Source: Bdellovibrionales bacterium
GTDB taxonomy: Bacteria; Bdellovibrionota; Bdellovibrionia; Bdellovibrionales; JAGQZY01
Direction: 5' to 3'
NCBI GenBank assembly: GCA_020435205.1
Contig: JAGQZY010000010.1
Coordinates: forward strand, 1 to 44,549
DNA length: 44,549 bases
Part shown: in pieces, positions 32,347-42,174 of the stretch
How the letters are laid out: every line of letters begins with the position of its first letter
Position numbering within the stretch: the first letter of the stretch is position 1
Notes under the pieces: generated by a model
What the model saw: only the letters and a program-made list of their open reading frames with translations
Told to the model about the DNA's origin: nothing
Database searches by the model: none
Position numbers and translations under genes: made by a program

Positions 32347-33594
32347 ATGGAATTAACGCCTTGCCAAAGTCGAGCCATAGAAGTTCTTAAAGGCCGTCAG
32401 AATGTTTTTATTACTGGTGAAGCGGGCACTGGTAAAAGTTTTCTGATTCACCGCTATTTGCTTCGCTATGCTCCCAAAGCCCCTATTTTAGCGAGTACGG
32501 GAGCCGCAGCTGTATTGGTGGGTGGTCGTACCTTCCATAGCTTTTTTAGTTTAGGCATTTTAGAGGGAGGGAAACAGCGGGTCATTGAGCGAGCTGTTCG
32601 CAATGGCAAGCTTCTTAAACGTCTACGGGAAATCGATGAAATTATCATTGATGAAATTTCCATGCTCCCTGGAGTTGTGTTGGATACCGCTGAAGAGATT
32701 GCTCGCGTGGCTCGAGAATCCGATGAGCCTTGGGGGGGGATTCGTATTGTTGCCGTTGGCGATTTTGCCCAGCTCCCCCCAGTGACAGCGCGCGGGGAGT
32801 ATCGAGACTGGGCCTTTTGTCATCCCGTGTGGCACAAAAGCCAATTTGAAGTGGTGGGCTTGCAAACTCCCGTACGGTTTATTGACAGCGATTTTTATTC
32901 AGCCCTCAACCTGATTCGGCTCGGACGTTTTAGCGAATCCACAAAACAACTTTTAAATTCTCGACAAAATTCAGAAGTGCCCAAAGACATCACCCACCTT
33001 TATCCCTGGCGAAAGATGGTGGAGAGCTTTAACCGTGACCGATTGCAAGAAATCACTGAGCCTGTTCAAAAAATCCCTTCCATCTATTCTGGACAAGCTC
33101 GAGCCGTTGAAGCTTTAAAAAAACAGGCGCCGGTACCTGAAGTGCTCGAACTCAAAGAGGGGGCCTATGTGATGCTTCAGCAAAATGATCCCAGAGGACG
33201 CTGGGTGAATGGAAGCACGGGCTGGATTCGTGACATTGGCGAAGAAAAAATCACTATTGAATTGGTCAATGGAAAAGTCATTCGTTTGATGAAAGCCAGT
33301 TTTTCTTTGGTGGATGCTGAGGGTGAAATCATCGCTGAAGTGGTGAATTTTCCTTTGCGCCTGGCTTATGCTACGACTATTCACAAAAGTCAGGGGCAAA
33401 CCTTTGATCGCGCCGTTATTTACCTGAAAGGTCTTTGGGAGCCTGGGCAAGCCTATGTGGCTTTGAGCCGATTGCGCTCAAGCCAGGGCCTATTTTTACC
33501 AGAGTGGAACGTGGCCAGCTTTCGAGTGGATCGGGATGTGGCCAGGTTTTACCAGGAGATTCAAGGGCTTAGCGCAGCCGCCCCGCCTCTTTAA
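32347..33594 (+). CDS. Pif1-like SF1B DNA helicase
   Basis: This 415-residue protein is predicted to unwind DNA 5' to 3' using ATP. Walker A is GEAGTGKS at residues 24-31. Motif Ia is ASTGAAAVLVGGRTFHSFF, motif II DEIS, motif III VGDFAQLPPV, motif V TIHKSQGQTFD and motif VI YVALSRLRS. It lacks extra nuclease or zinc domains. The length is near the minimal bacterial Pif1 core. ATG 32347 is 81 bases from the divergent rhodanese gene, with only a modest ribosome binding site (TTCTCTCCT just before it is not Shine-Dalgarno-like). Confidence 0.92.
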   Translation: MELTPCQSRAIEVLKGRQNVFITGEAGTGKSFLIHRYLLRYAPKAPILASTGAAAVLVGGRTFHSFFSLGILEGGKQRVIERAVRNGKLLKRLREIDEIIIDEISMLPGVVLDTAEEIARVARESDEPWGGIRIVAVGDFAQLPPVTARGEYRDWAFCHPVWHKSQFEVVGLQTPVRFIDSDFYSALNLIRLGRFSESTKQLLNSRQNSEVPKDITHLYPWRKMVESFNRDRLQEITEPVQKIPSIYSGQARAVEALKKQAPVPEVLELKEGAYVMLQQNDPRGRWVNGSTGWIRDIGEEKITIELVNGKVIRLMKASFSLVDAEGEIIAEVVNFPLRLAYATTIHKSQGQTFDRAVIYLKGLWEPGQAYVALSRLRSSQGLFLPEWNVASFRVDRDVARFYQEIQGLSAAAPPL

Positions 33595-33652
33595 GCCTTG
33601 TTTTTCTCTGCTATCTATGTGAAAAATGCCCCATTCAACAAAGGAGTGGGAT

Positions 33653-34684
33653 ATGACAGAAAATCCTGTAGGTCTCGATGGAATGGAGTTTATCGAATAC
33701 TCGGGTTCTGATGCTGGACTATTCAGAAAATTATTTGATCAACTTGGCATGGTTGAAATCGCCACGCACAAAACAAAAAATATCACTTTATTTCGTCAGA
33801 ACGACATCAACTTTTTACTCAATGAGGAGCCGGGGACATTTGCTAGTGAGTTTACTAAAACTCATGGTCCTTGTGTTTGTTCCACGGGATTTCGAGTCAA
33901 GGATGCAAAAAAAGCGTGGCAAATCGCTATTGATCGTGGTGCTAAACCTTTTGAAGATGAGTCTAAAAAAACTTTACCTTGGCCAACGATCTATGGCATC
34001 GGAGATTCCTTAGTTTATTTTGTTGATCAATATGGGGACCGAGGGAATATCTACGATATAGAATTTAATTATAAGATTGAAGATCGCAGCCCAAAAGGTT
34101 TAGGGTTTCTTGTTGTCGACCATATGACTAATAATGTTCCTAAGGGTGAATTAGATAAATGGGCTCAATTTTATGAAGATGTCTTCAATTTCAGAGAAAT
34201 TCGATTTTTTGACATCAAGGGTTCGCAGACGGGACTTCTTTCCCGTGCCATGCGTTCTCCTTGTGGCAAAATTACGATTCCTATTAATGAGCCCACGGAG
34301 GATAAATCACAAATTCAAGAGTATCTTGATGAATACAAAGGTTCAGGCATCCAGCATATTGCTTTACTGACCAATGATATTTGTGATTCTATGAAGACGG
34401 TCAAAGGCAATGGCATTCCCACCTTAGATGTTCCTGATACCTACTATGAAATGCTTTCTGATCGCGTCCCCAATATTACTGAAGATATGACCACGTTAAA
34501 AAACCTGCGTTTACTTGCTGATGGCGATGAAGAGGGTTACCTACTTCAGATTTTTACGCAAAATTTGATCGGTCCCATTTTTTATGAATTCATCCAAAGA
34601 AAAAACCACGGTGGATTTGGTGAGGGGAACTTCCAGGCTTTATTTGAAGCCATTGAAAGAGACCAAAAGCGTCGAGGCGTTCTT
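33653..34684 (+). CDS. hpd: 4-hydroxyphenylpyruvate dioxygenase
   Basis: This 344-residue iron enzyme turns 4-hydroxyphenylpyruvate into homogentisate in tyrosine catabolism. It has two vicinal-oxygen-chelate halves. The iron ligands are His157 (VDHMTNNV), His235 (GIQHIAL) and Glu312 (FYEFIQRK), and the C-terminal lid GGFGEGNFQALFEAIERDQ is intact. I chose ATG 33653 because AAAGGAG is 6 bases upstream; an earlier frame start at 33626 has none. The coding sequence ends at 34684 and its TAA occupies 34685-34687. Homogentisate dioxygenase is not nearby, so homogentisate may be handled elsewhere or used for pigment or quinone synthesis. Confidence 0.95.
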
Positions 34685-34689
34685 TAAAT

Positions 34690-35802
34690 ATGTATCGGGT
34701 TGGGGAGCCTATCAGTCCAAAAGAAGCCATGAAAGAGGCTCTGGCGGCGGCGGAAAAGGGGCGAGGCTTTGTCTCGCCGAACCCTACCGTGGGCTGCACG
34801 ATTGTTGATAAAGATCATAAATTTTTAGCAAGTGCTGGACATATGAAGTTTGGCGGACCTCACGCAGAAATTTTAGCCCTAGAAAAGATTAGTGATAAGT
34901 CTCAACTGCAGGGGGCTACCATTTATGTCACCCTTGAGCCCTGTGCCCATGAAGGGAAAACCGGCTCTTGTGCGAAGGCCATTGCTCAACACCCATTTAA
35001 AGAATTGATTTACGGTACCTTGGACCCGAATCCCCTCGTTACCGGCAAAGGTATTTTGATTGTAGAAAACGCTGGCATAGGGATTGGCCACTTTCAAGCT
35101 CTAGAGGAAGAGTGTAAAAAATCTTGCGAAGATTTTCTTTTTCATATTACCCATGAAATGCCCTTTGTTGTGGTTAAGGTCGCGTCGAGTTTGGATGGCA
35201 AGATTGCTCTGACTAATGGGGACAGTCAGTGGATCACTGGACCGGAAACTCGTGCTCACGCTCGTGAGTTGCGTGCACATTATGATGCCACCATGATCGG
35301 TGCGGGCACTTTTCTCAATGATGATCCTCTCCTTGATTTTCGTGAAACTTTTTATGAAGGAAAAAGAGACAATCGTATTGTCATATTGGATCCAAGAGCT
35401 AAAGGGGCGCAGTTCTGGCCACAATCCCAATTGTCTAAAAAGCATAAAAAGGAAAATATCTTTGTACTCACACGTAAAGACAATATGGAAGTTTGGCAGA
35501 ACCATGGCATCAAAACATTAGCATGGAATTCAAGCCCTGTGGGATGGGAAGTGGCTATGAAAAGCCTTTATAAAGAGGGAATCGCTTCCCTTTTTGTGGA
35601 GGGTGGCGCTTATGCGATTAGCCAATTACTGCAATTTAAAAAAGTCCATAAGCTTTACCTTTATCAGGCGCCAAAAATCATGGGATATGGCAAAAGTTGG
35701 GCTGACTATTTCAAGGTTAAATCGGTGGCCGATGCTCCCCAGCTCAAGAAGTGGGAAATCGAGAAATTGGAGCATGACAATCTCCTCACGGGATGGTTTT
35801 GA
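34690..35802 (+). CDS. ribD: riboflavin biosynthesis deaminase/reductase
   Basis: This 370-residue bifunctional enzyme deaminates and then reduces the pyrimidine intermediate of riboflavin synthesis. The deaminase zinc site is HAE with His58 and Glu60, plus Cys85 and Cys94 in EPCAHEGKTGSC. The reductase half (about residues 155-370) has KVASSLDGKIAL, SQWITGPETRAHARELRAHYDA and LFVEGGAYAI. Its ATG is 2 bases after the hpd stop, so they are likely coupled, although the two pathways are unrelated. No other rib genes lie in the window. Confidence 0.95.
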   Translation: MYRVGEPISPKEAMKEALAAAEKGRGFVSPNPTVGCTIVDKDHKFLASAGHMKFGGPHAEILALEKISDKSQLQGATIYVTLEPCAHEGKTGSCAKAIAQHPFKELIYGTLDPNPLVTGKGILIVENAGIGIGHFQALEEECKKSCEDFLFHITHEMPFVVVKVASSLDGKIALTNGDSQWITGPETRAHARELRAHYDATMIGAGTFLNDDPLLDFRETFYEGKRDNRIVILDPRAKGAQFWPQSQLSKKHKKENIFVLTRKDNMEVWQNHGIKTLAWNSSPVGWEVAMKSLYKEGIASLFVEGGAYAISQLLQFKKVHKLYLYQAPKIMGYGKSWADYFKVKSVADAPQLKKWEIEKLEHDNLLTGWF

Positions 35803-35842
35803 GCGAGTTGACTCTCTTGGCTCTGCCTGCCATGCTTTCTCT

Positions 35843-36457
35843 ATGAGGATAATCTCACTCTTTGTTTTTTTATTCTGTATCTCGGCACAGGCAACAGAGT
35901 ACCCTCTGACGATTAACGCATTGGGCTCTCGACCCAATACCACCCATAATACTAATCATTATGAGGATCGCGGCAACTTTGGCTTTTCTTTGGGGATCGA
36001 ATTTGAGGAGCCCTTGTCGGAGTCCCTACATTTTGCTATGGGCTTTACCATAGCCAGAAGATCGGTACAGCAACTTTTGATTCTGGATGATCCCTTAGCG
36101 GGTGGGAGGCAACTTACTGTCAATTGGAATTTACTCCACGCAGAGGTTCCGGTTCGTTTCTTGCTAAGTATTTCTCCCAATGTTGCCATTTTTATGGGGC
36201 TTCGCTTTGCCACTCACTTGAGTTCTTCCTGTGATTATGGGGAGACGGCTTCATTGACTGCGGTTGGAGTGACGGTTCCTAACTGTGGTACAGGGAAAGG
36301 CTTTCTCATTCCCGTGGAGTTTGGTTCCCACTTCTATTTAACCTCGAAATTGGCCTTCGAGTTGAGCTATCAATTCAGTCAGAGTCATTGGATTGAGGAT
36401 GAATATTTTGATATAAAAATTCACTCCTTTGGGTTTGGCTTCCGCTATAAGCTTTAA
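35843..36457 (+). CDS. small outer-membrane beta-barrel protein
   Basis: This 204-residue protein has a signal peptide (residues 1-16, SAQA-TEY). Alternating strands then rise to a typical C-terminal strand (SFGFGFRYKL), the pattern of 8-stranded OmpA/porin-like barrels. Two cysteines near residues 131 and 149 could form a loop disulfide. ATG 35843 has no clear ribosome binding site, so the exact start is uncertain. It follows ribD by 40 bases and precedes an ABC exporter. The function and ligand are unknown. Confidence 0.7.
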   Translation: MRIISLFVFLFCISAQATEYPLTINALGSRPNTTHNTNHYEDRGNFGFSLGIEFEEPLSESLHFAMGFTIARRSVQQLLILDDPLAGGRQLTVNWNLLHAEVPVRFLLSISPNVAIFMGLRFATHLSSSCDYGETASLTAVGVTVPNCGTGKGFLIPVEFGSHFYLTSKLAFELSYQFSQSHWIEDEYFDIKIHSFGFGFRYKL

Positions 36458-36510
36458 TTTTAACTTGTCGATCTTCTGAAAAGCGGGGATATTGGGCTCC
36501 AGGAGGAGTT

Positions 36511-37434
36511 GTGAATCTTGTTGAATCTCATATGCTGGTCAAAAAATTTGGAGATTTTACTGCGGTCAATGAGGTGAACCTGCAAATTCCTGATGGCATG
36601 TGTTTTGGTCTTTTGGGACCTAATGGCGCCGGCAAATCAACATTTATCAGTATGATCTATGGTGTTTGTAAGCGCACTTCAGGTCATATCCGTGTCTTTG
36701 GCAAAGATCCGAACACCTATGGTCGAGAGATTCGTCAGCAGCTGGGAATCGTCACACAGGACAACTATCTCGATAAAGAAATGAATGTCTATGAGAACAT
36801 GGTGCTCTACGCAAAACTCATGGGGGTTCCCAAAGATGAGGTTGCCAAACGGATCGATGAGCTTCTCGATTTTATGAGTTTAACTCATAAAAAAAAGGCC
36901 CCAATTATGGCCCTTTCTGGCGGTATGCAACGTCGACTGGTTTTTGTGCGGGCTCTATTGGGTAATCCCAGGATGGTGATTCTCGACGAACCCACCACAG
37001 GTTTAGATCCAGCGGTTCGCCACCTTCTCTGGGAAAAGGTCAATGAGCTCAAGCGAAGAGGAGTTACGGTTCTCATTACCACGCACTATATGGATGAGGC
37101 TCAAAACCTTTGTGATGATATTGTGGTGATGGACGAAGGGAAAGTTCGAGAACAGGGGAGCCCGAAATCATTAATTAATAAGCATTGTCCGGGCTATATG
37201 GCTTTTGTCTCTGATAGCGAAGAAAATTTGCAAAAATTTTCTAGACGTCAGGACTCGAGCACAGCTCTTGAAATCATTCGTGAACAAAATGTTTTAGCCC
37301 TAAGGTCAAATGATATGGCGAACCTGCAAATTCATTTAAAGAATGCAGATGTTGATCCCATTTTGATTCGTCCGACAAATCTTGAAGATGTTTTTTTAAA
37401 GATTACCGGTAGGGAGTTGTCACAAAATGCTTGA
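36511..37434 (+). CDS. ABC-2 exporter ATPase (NodI-like)
   Basis: This 307-residue ATPase belongs to an ABC-2 type exporter. Walker A is GPNGAGKS at residues 36-43, the signature is LSGGMQRR, Walker B is MVILDEPTTGLDP and the switch His is in THYMDEA. The C-terminal extension of about 80 residues is typical of NodI/CcmA-like ATPases. GTG 36511 follows AGGAGG at a good distance. It overlaps the permease gene by 8 bases, and the two would form a complete transporter. NodI proteins export lipo-oligosaccharides, but outside rhizobia the substrate cannot be inferred. Confidence 0.9.
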   Translation: MNLVESHMLVKKFGDFTAVNEVNLQIPDGMCFGLLGPNGAGKSTFISMIYGVCKRTSGHIRVFGKDPNTYGREIRQQLGIVTQDNYLDKEMNVYENMVLYAKLMGVPKDEVAKRIDELLDFMSLTHKKKAPIMALSGGMQRRLVFVRALLGNPRMVILDEPTTGLDPAVRHLLWEKVNELKRRGVTVLITTHYMDEAQNLCDDIVVMDEGKVREQGSPKSLINKHCPGYMAFVSDSEENLQKFSRRQDSSTALEIIREQNVLALRSNDMANLQIHLKNADVDPILIRPTNLEDVFLKITGRELSQNA

Positions 37435-38194
37435 TACTATGGACTTGTCATGGAAAGTGGCTATGCGAAACTGGGCCATCTACCGCAAATTTTTATTTTC
37501 TAACATTATTCCGACCTTAGCGGATCCCGCCTTTTTCATTCTTTCCTTTGGGATCGGTCTTGGTGGGTTTGTCAGTCAAATCGATGGAATGAGTTATACT
37601 CAATTTATGGGACCGGGCTTGGCAACTTCGACGGCCCTCATGACAGCCTTTTTTAGCACGAGCTATAACTTTTATGTCCGACTTTTTTATGAGGGGATTA
37701 CCCATGCCATGCTGACGACACCCGTTGGGCCTCGTGAAATCATTTTTGGAGAATTCATCTGGGTGGGTCTCAAATCAGCAGGAATGTCCATGGGAGTCGT
37801 TTTGGTCTTACTTTGTTTTGGTCTTGTTGATTATCACTATTTGTGGGCCGTTCCTTTTGTAAGTCTTTTCGTGGGCTTGGCCTGTGGGGGGATGGGACTG
37901 ATTTCTACAGCAATGGTGGAAAGCATTAATCAGTTTCAGACGGTTTATGCTGTTGTGATTAGCCCTATATTCTTTTTTTCTGGGGTCTTTTTTCCAATTA
38001 ATCAGTTTCCGGTGGTCTTGCAGTGGCTTGCCCACTTATCTCCGCTCTATCATGGAGTGGTGATCAACCAACAACTCCTTTGGGGAAAACCAAATTTGTT
38101 TTTAATATTGACCCATAGTTTGGAACTCTTGGTTCTGTCCATGATCCTATGTTTCATTGCCTATAAACTTATTTATCCGAAAATGGAGAGATAA
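37427..38194 (+). CDS. ABC-2 exporter permease (NodJ-like)
   Basis: This 255-residue membrane subunit has six hydrophobic segments and the ABC-2 pattern: an ADPAFFILSFGIGLG entry segment and the C-terminal PIFFFSGVFFPINQFP motif common to NodJ-type permeases. It overlaps the ATPase gene by 8 bases and its TAA directly abuts the msrB ATG. The substrate is unknown. Confidence 0.9.
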   Translation: MLDTMDLSWKVAMRNWAIYRKFLFSNIIPTLADPAFFILSFGIGLGGFVSQIDGMSYTQFMGPGLATSTALMTAFFSTSYNFYVRLFYEGITHAMLTTPVGPREIIFGEFIWVGLKSAGMSMGVVLVLLCFGLVDYHYLWAVPFVSLFVGLACGGMGLISTAMVESINQFQTVYAVVISPIFFFSGVFFPINQFPVVLQWLAHLSPLYHGVVINQQLLWGKPNLFLILTHSLELLVLSMILCFIAYKLIYPKMER

Positions 38195-38629
38195 ATGAAG
38201 CCAAATAAAGAAGATTTGAAAAAGACATTGAGTAAAATGCAGTACAAAGTGACCCAAAAGGATGGCACAGAGCCTGCTTTTAAAAATGAATATTGGGACA
38301 ATAAAAAGCAAGGTATCTATGTTGATATTATCAGTGGCGAGCCACTATTTAGTTCAAAAGCAAAATATGACTCTGGCACGGGTTGGCCCTCTTTTTATGA
38401 ACCTATTGACACCTCTCATATTGTGAATAAAGAAGATCGCTCCCTTTTTCGAGTGAGAACAGAGGTCCGGTCAAAAGATGGCGATTGTCATCTTGGTCAT
38501 GTTTTTGATGATGGGCCACAGCCGACAGGGAAACGATATTGCATCAATTCAGCAGCTTTGCGCTTTGTTCCCCTAGAGGAGATGGAATCCGAGGGCTACG
38601 GAGAGTACCTTTCTCTTTTTAAAGACTAA
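38195..38629 (+). CDS. msrB: peptide methionine-R-sulfoxide reductase
   Basis: This 144-residue enzyme repairs the R form of methionine sulfoxide. The fold motifs are [11 protein letters not shown] and [20 protein letters not shown], with catalytic Cys116. Cys98 lies close by and may serve as recycling cysteine. The CxxC pairs that bind structural zinc in many MsrB proteins are missing (SGEPLFSS where CGEPLF is common). There is no signal peptide, so it acts in the cytoplasm. It follows the ABC permease with no gap and may be co-expressed with it. Confidence 0.94.
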   Translation: MKPNKEDLKKTLSKMQYKVTQKDGTEPAFKNEYWDNKKQGIYVDIISGEPLFSSKAKYDSGTGWPSFYEPIDTSHIVNKEDRSLFRVRTEVRSKDGDCHLGHVFDDGPQPTGKRYCINSAALRFVPLEEMESEGYGEYLSLFKD

Positions 38630-38729
38630 TACAAGGCCAAGGGCGGGTCTCCAGCGAGCACCCGGACTTGTGCACACTCCTGACTTTTCATACCATGTAA
38701 GACTAGCCCGTGCACGTGAGGTCTGAGTT

Positions 38730-41618
38730 ATGAAGTCGTCGCTTTTATCCAAATTTCAGCATATAATTTTCATCATTGGGATTGGCCTTGCACTCAGCAG
38801 TTGTCATCTTCTCAAACAAGGTAGGTACAAAGTGTTCAATGGAATGAAATTTCACAGTTTCACCCTCGATAATGATTTACAGGTATTAGCCATTAGCGAT
38901 GATCGCTTTGTTAAATCTTCGGCTGCCTTGGCAGTCATGGCCGGATCCATGCAAAATCCGGACGATCAATTGGGTTTAGCTCACTTTTTAGAGCATATGC
39001 TTTTTTTGGGAACAAAAGAGTTTCCAGAAGTGGGAGAGTACGAAAACTACCTCAATAAAAATGGGGGCGGACATAATGCTTATACCTCAATTGATCACAC
39101 CAATTATTTTTTTGATGTGGACCATTCGGCTTATGAGGGGGCTGTTCAGCGGTTTTCTCGCTTTTTCGTTTCCCCTACTTTTGATCCTAAATTTGTCGAA
39201 AGAGAAAAAAATGCTGTTAATAGTGAGCACGAAAAAAACTTAAAAGATGACTCTCGCCGGGAGTACCGTTTTCAACAGATCATTGCTGACCCCAAACATC
39301 CCTACTCTAAATTTGCGACGGGTGATATCAAAACCTTGGCCAAATCAACTCAAGAAACAGTCATGGATTTTTATAAGAAAAATTACTCGTCTAATTTAAT
39401 GCGACTGGTATTAATGAGTGATTTGCCCCCTGAAGATCTAGAAAAAATGGCTCGCAAGTATTTTTCAGACATACCCAATCAAAAAAAGGCAACTCCTACA
39501 TATTCAGATAAGCTTTTCGCGGAAGAGGGGCTTCCCAAATTACACTGGGTTGAAACCGTGCGGGATAAAGATATATTAAAAGTGAGTTTTGATATTCCTG
39601 ATGACATGCCTTTTTGGGAGAGTAAGCCGACAGTGTTTATGGCCCACCTACTGGGGGACGAAGGGGAAGGCTCGCTACTCTCTTACCTTAAAAAGAAGGG
39701 TTGGGCCTTAGGGCTATCGACTTCGACCTGGTGGCGCATGTTTAATATTCGGGTGACCATGACAGAAAAGGGACGAGAGCACTACCAAGATATCATCGAA
39801 GCTATTTTTTCTTATATCAAGCTTATGAACAAAGAAGGGCTAAAAGAAAATCTTTTTGAAGAAAGAAAAGCCTTAGCTATGGCTGAGCTTTCCAACATAG
39901 AGCCGCAAAGTTCTATGAGTCGAGCTAGTGATTATAGTTCCTCTATGCTTTATTACCCTGTAGATGACTTTCTGAGCCATCACTATCTTTACCATAAATA
40001 TTCACCAGAGGATTTTAGTAAATTTATGAGCTACCTTCAGGTCGCTAATATGCAAGCCAGTATTTTTACTAGCAAAATTGATCGGGAAGTCACCGAAGAT
40101 TATTATGGAATCCACTACAAATCGTTACAAATGCCAGAGGCAGAAGTCGAAAAATATAAGAATGCAAAAATTTTGCCAGAGCTCCAATATCCAGAGCCGA
40201 ATCCTTATATTCCAACAAATTTGGATTTGGTTAAAAAAGAAAAAATTTATCCAGCAGAGTCAGAAGCTTATCGAGATAAGTCTATGGTGTATGCTCAGGT
40301 GGATACAGATTTGGGGATCCCTAAAGCGTCTATAAACATTTCGTTTATATCTGATATTATTAAGGGCGACCCGAAAAAGTACCTGTTAGCTAAGATTTTT
40401 GCTGCCATAAAAAAAGAAGAGCTCAATGAGTGGGGTTATCCAGCGCGTTTGGCGGGTCTGCATTATGGTATCGATCATGGAAATAATACGATAAGTATCG
40501 AAGTCAGCGGGTACTCTCATCACCTTGGGCAACTATTAAAGGACTTGATTTTTGACCAAAAACATTCACGTAGAATTGATGAAGCTAAAATTGACAAAGA
40601 TTACTTTGAAAAAATTAAAACCAGAATCAAAAAGACCATCAATAATAAAGACCACGATGCCGCCTACCAGCAGCTTCTGTATGAAATGGGACATTTGATT
40701 TCAACTTCCTCTGTCCATAGGAAAGACTATGCAGATTTGGTGGGTTCCATCACTTTGGAAGAAGTGAATGATTTTGCAAAACAGTTTTTCTCTAAAGTGG
40801 CTATTCGCGCCTATGCCTATGGCAACGTCGAGCTCAAATCAGTCCATGCACCTATCGATCTTTTTCTTGAGAAGATTACTGACAAAACTCTGAACGAAGA
40901 AGATGTTCAAACCTTTGAGAATAAATATGTGAAATTGGATGATAAAAAGTATTTTGTTCCTGTCAAAGGGGAAAACAATAACAATGCAGAGTTAACTCTT
41001 TATCGTTTCAATGATTGGACAATTGCTGAGCAAGCCAAAGTGGAAATCATTAGCCGCTTGATCGAGCAACCTTTTTTCACTGAACTAAGAACCCACCAGC
41101 AGTTGGGTTATATTGTTGCTGCCTTTTCATCTACCAGTAATGGTTTTGTCGGCCTGGGTACATTGATTCAATCACAAAATTTTGAGCCAGTAGATGTGCA
41201 AAAGCGTTCCTCCGATTTTCTCAGTGATCTCCTAAAAAAGCTGAGTGAGGAAATCAAAGATGATGACATCGAGCCTATCAAAGCAGCCTTGATCAATGAG
41301 ATCACTAAGCAGCCCAACTCTTTAGGGGGGCGACTTTCGCGATTCACAACCATGGCCGCCACCTATCACGGAGATTTTCAATTTTTTGAGAAGCTCAAAA
41401 ATGATGTGGCCGCAGTGGATGCTTCTGGCCTCAAAGGGTATCTTAAAGAACATTTGCTTGATAAGGCGGCGCGTTCTCAAATTACACTTTTATACTATGG
41501 GACGGATGCAAAAAATACCAAGCCTTTGGATGGTTTTGAGAAAGTTGATGATTATAAAGCCTTTAAGGCGAAGCATCAAAAAATCCAGCCCTATAGAAAC
41601 TCGAGCCGCATGAAGTAA
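38730..41618 (+). CDS. M16 (insulysin/pitrilysin-like) zinc protease, lipoprotein
   Basis: This 962-residue protease has four M16 domains, the length and layout of pitrilysin and insulin-degrading enzyme. The inverted zinc motif HFLEH is at residues 85-89, and the third ligand is Glu166 in NSEHEKN, 76 residues further on as expected. The substrate-binding region LRTHQQLGYIVAAF in the C-terminal half is also conserved. Residues 1-25 form a lipoprotein signal with lipobox LSSC (Cys25), so the enzyme is anchored to a membrane, whereas E. coli pitrilysin is soluble in the periplasm. The C-terminus is intact. It is followed by a strong terminator and is likely a single-gene unit. Confidence 0.93.
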   Translation: MKSSLLSKFQHIIFIIGIGLALSSCHLLKQGRYKVFNGMKFHSFTLDNDLQVLAISDDRFVKSSAALAVMAGSMQNPDDQLGLAHFLEHMLFLGTKEFPEVGEYENYLNKNGGGHNAYTSIDHTNYFFDVDHSAYEGAVQRFSRFFVSPTFDPKFVEREKNAVNSEHEKNLKDDSRREYRFQQIIADPKHPYSKFATGDIKTLAKSTQETVMDFYKKNYSSNLMRLVLMSDLPPEDLEKMARKYFSDIPNQKKATPTYSDKLFAEEGLPKLHWVETVRDKDILKVSFDIPDDMPFWESKPTVFMAHLLGDEGEGSLLSYLKKKGWALGLSTSTWWRMFNIRVTMTEKGREHYQDIIEAIFSYIKLMNKEGLKENLFEERKALAMAELSNIEPQSSMSRASDYSSSMLYYPVDDFLSHHYLYHKYSPEDFSKFMSYLQVANMQASIFTSKIDREVTEDYYGIHYKSLQMPEAEVEKYKNAKILPELQYPEPNPYIPTNLDLVKKEKIYPAESEAYRDKSMVYAQVDTDLGIPKASINISFISDIIKGDPKKYLLAKIFAAIKKEELNEWGYPARLAGLHYGIDHGNNTISIEVSGYSHHLGQLLKDLIFDQKHSRRIDEAKIDKDYFEKIKTRIKKTINNKDHDAAYQQLLYEMGHLISTSSVHRKDYADLVGSITLEEVNDFAKQFFSKVAIRAYAYGNVELKSVHAPIDLFLEKITDKTLNEEDVQTFENKYVKLDDKKYFVPVKGENNNNAELTLYRFNDWTIAEQAKVEIISRLIEQPFFTELRTHQQLGYIVAAFSSTSNGFVGLGTLIQSQNFEPVDVQKRSSDFLSDLLKKLSEEIKDDDIEPIKAALINEITKQPNSLGGRLSRFTTMAATYHGDFQFFEKLKNDVAAVDASGLKGYLKEHLLDKAARSQITLLYYGTDAKNTKPLDGFEKVDDYKAFKAKHQKIQPYRNSSRMK

Positions 41619-41687
41619 ATTTCATGCTCGCCGCATCAGCGTGAATAATGATGTCGCATAAGCTGATCTACTCTGTTAGACAAGCTT

Positions 41688-41717
41688 TATAAGTTACCCG
41701 GGGGGGAGAAACTTATA
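41688..41717 (+). repeat. inverted repeat downstream of the M16 gene
   Basis: TATAAGTT (41688-41695) and AACTTATA (41710-41717) form a perfect 8-bp inverted repeat with a G-rich 14-base loop. It lies between the M16 stop and the terminator and may be an RNA stability element or a regulator site. No T-tract follows. Confidence 0.4.
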
Positions 41718-41746
41718 CATCATCGCGGGGGATGGTCATCATTGGG

Positions 41747-41778
41747 GCCCAGATCAGGAGATCTGGGCTATTTTTTTT
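41747..41778 (+). terminator. rho-independent terminator of the M16 protease gene
   Basis: GCCCAGATC / GATCTGGGC (41747-41755 and 41760-41768) with an AGGA loop is followed by TATTTTTTTT. The right arm and T-tract overlap the last codons and TAG stop (41770-41768) of the convergent exbD-type gene. Confidence 0.92.
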
Positions 41779-42172
41779 GGATGCTAAAACCGAGCTTCTT
41801 AATTCCAGATTTTTTAATGGTATCAATCACCGAAGTCAGGCCCTCTAAAGTGACGTCTTTATCTGCGGTGAGTATGACCGACGACTCAGCACTTTTTGCA
41901 GCCTCTTCAATTTGGAGCTTGAGTTGTTCAATGTCGATCTTTTCGCCATTGAGGTAAACCTCCCCATTTTTGGAGATGACAACCTCGAGGTTCTTTTTCT
42001 CTCCGGAAACTTCTCCAGATGAGGCCTGTGGCAAATTGACATCGATAGAGGGTTTAAGAACGAGGGGTGCTGTCACCATAAAAATGATGAGCACCACTAA
42101 AATAATATCAACTAAGGGTACGACGTTGATGTCTGCTATGGGTTCGTCTTCATTTCGTAAAGGACCAGCCAT
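41768..42172 (-). CDS. exbD: ExbD/TolR-family biopolymer transport protein
   Basis: This 134-residue inner-membrane protein has one membrane segment near residues 17-37 and a periplasmic domain. The conserved aspartate lies in DINVVPLVDIILVVLIIF, the proton-path motif of ExbD and TolR. It works with the ExbB-like protein encoded 2 bases upstream to couple the proton gradient to outer-membrane work. ExbD cannot be told from TolR without a TonB or TolA partner, and none lies in the window. Confidence 0.9.
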   Translation of the reverse strand: MAGPLRNEDEPIADINVVPLVDIILVVLIIFMVTAPLVLKPSIDVNLPQASSGEVSGEKKNLEVVISKNGEVYLNGEKIDIEQLKLQIEEAAKSAESSVILTADKDVTLEGLTSVIDTIKKSGIKKLGFSIQKK

Positions 42173-42174
42173 CT

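Noticed and set aside
41747-41778. Terminator for the exbBD operon
   Set aside because: On the minus strand the hairpin is followed by a G/C-rich sequence without a T-tract, so it serves only the plus strand.
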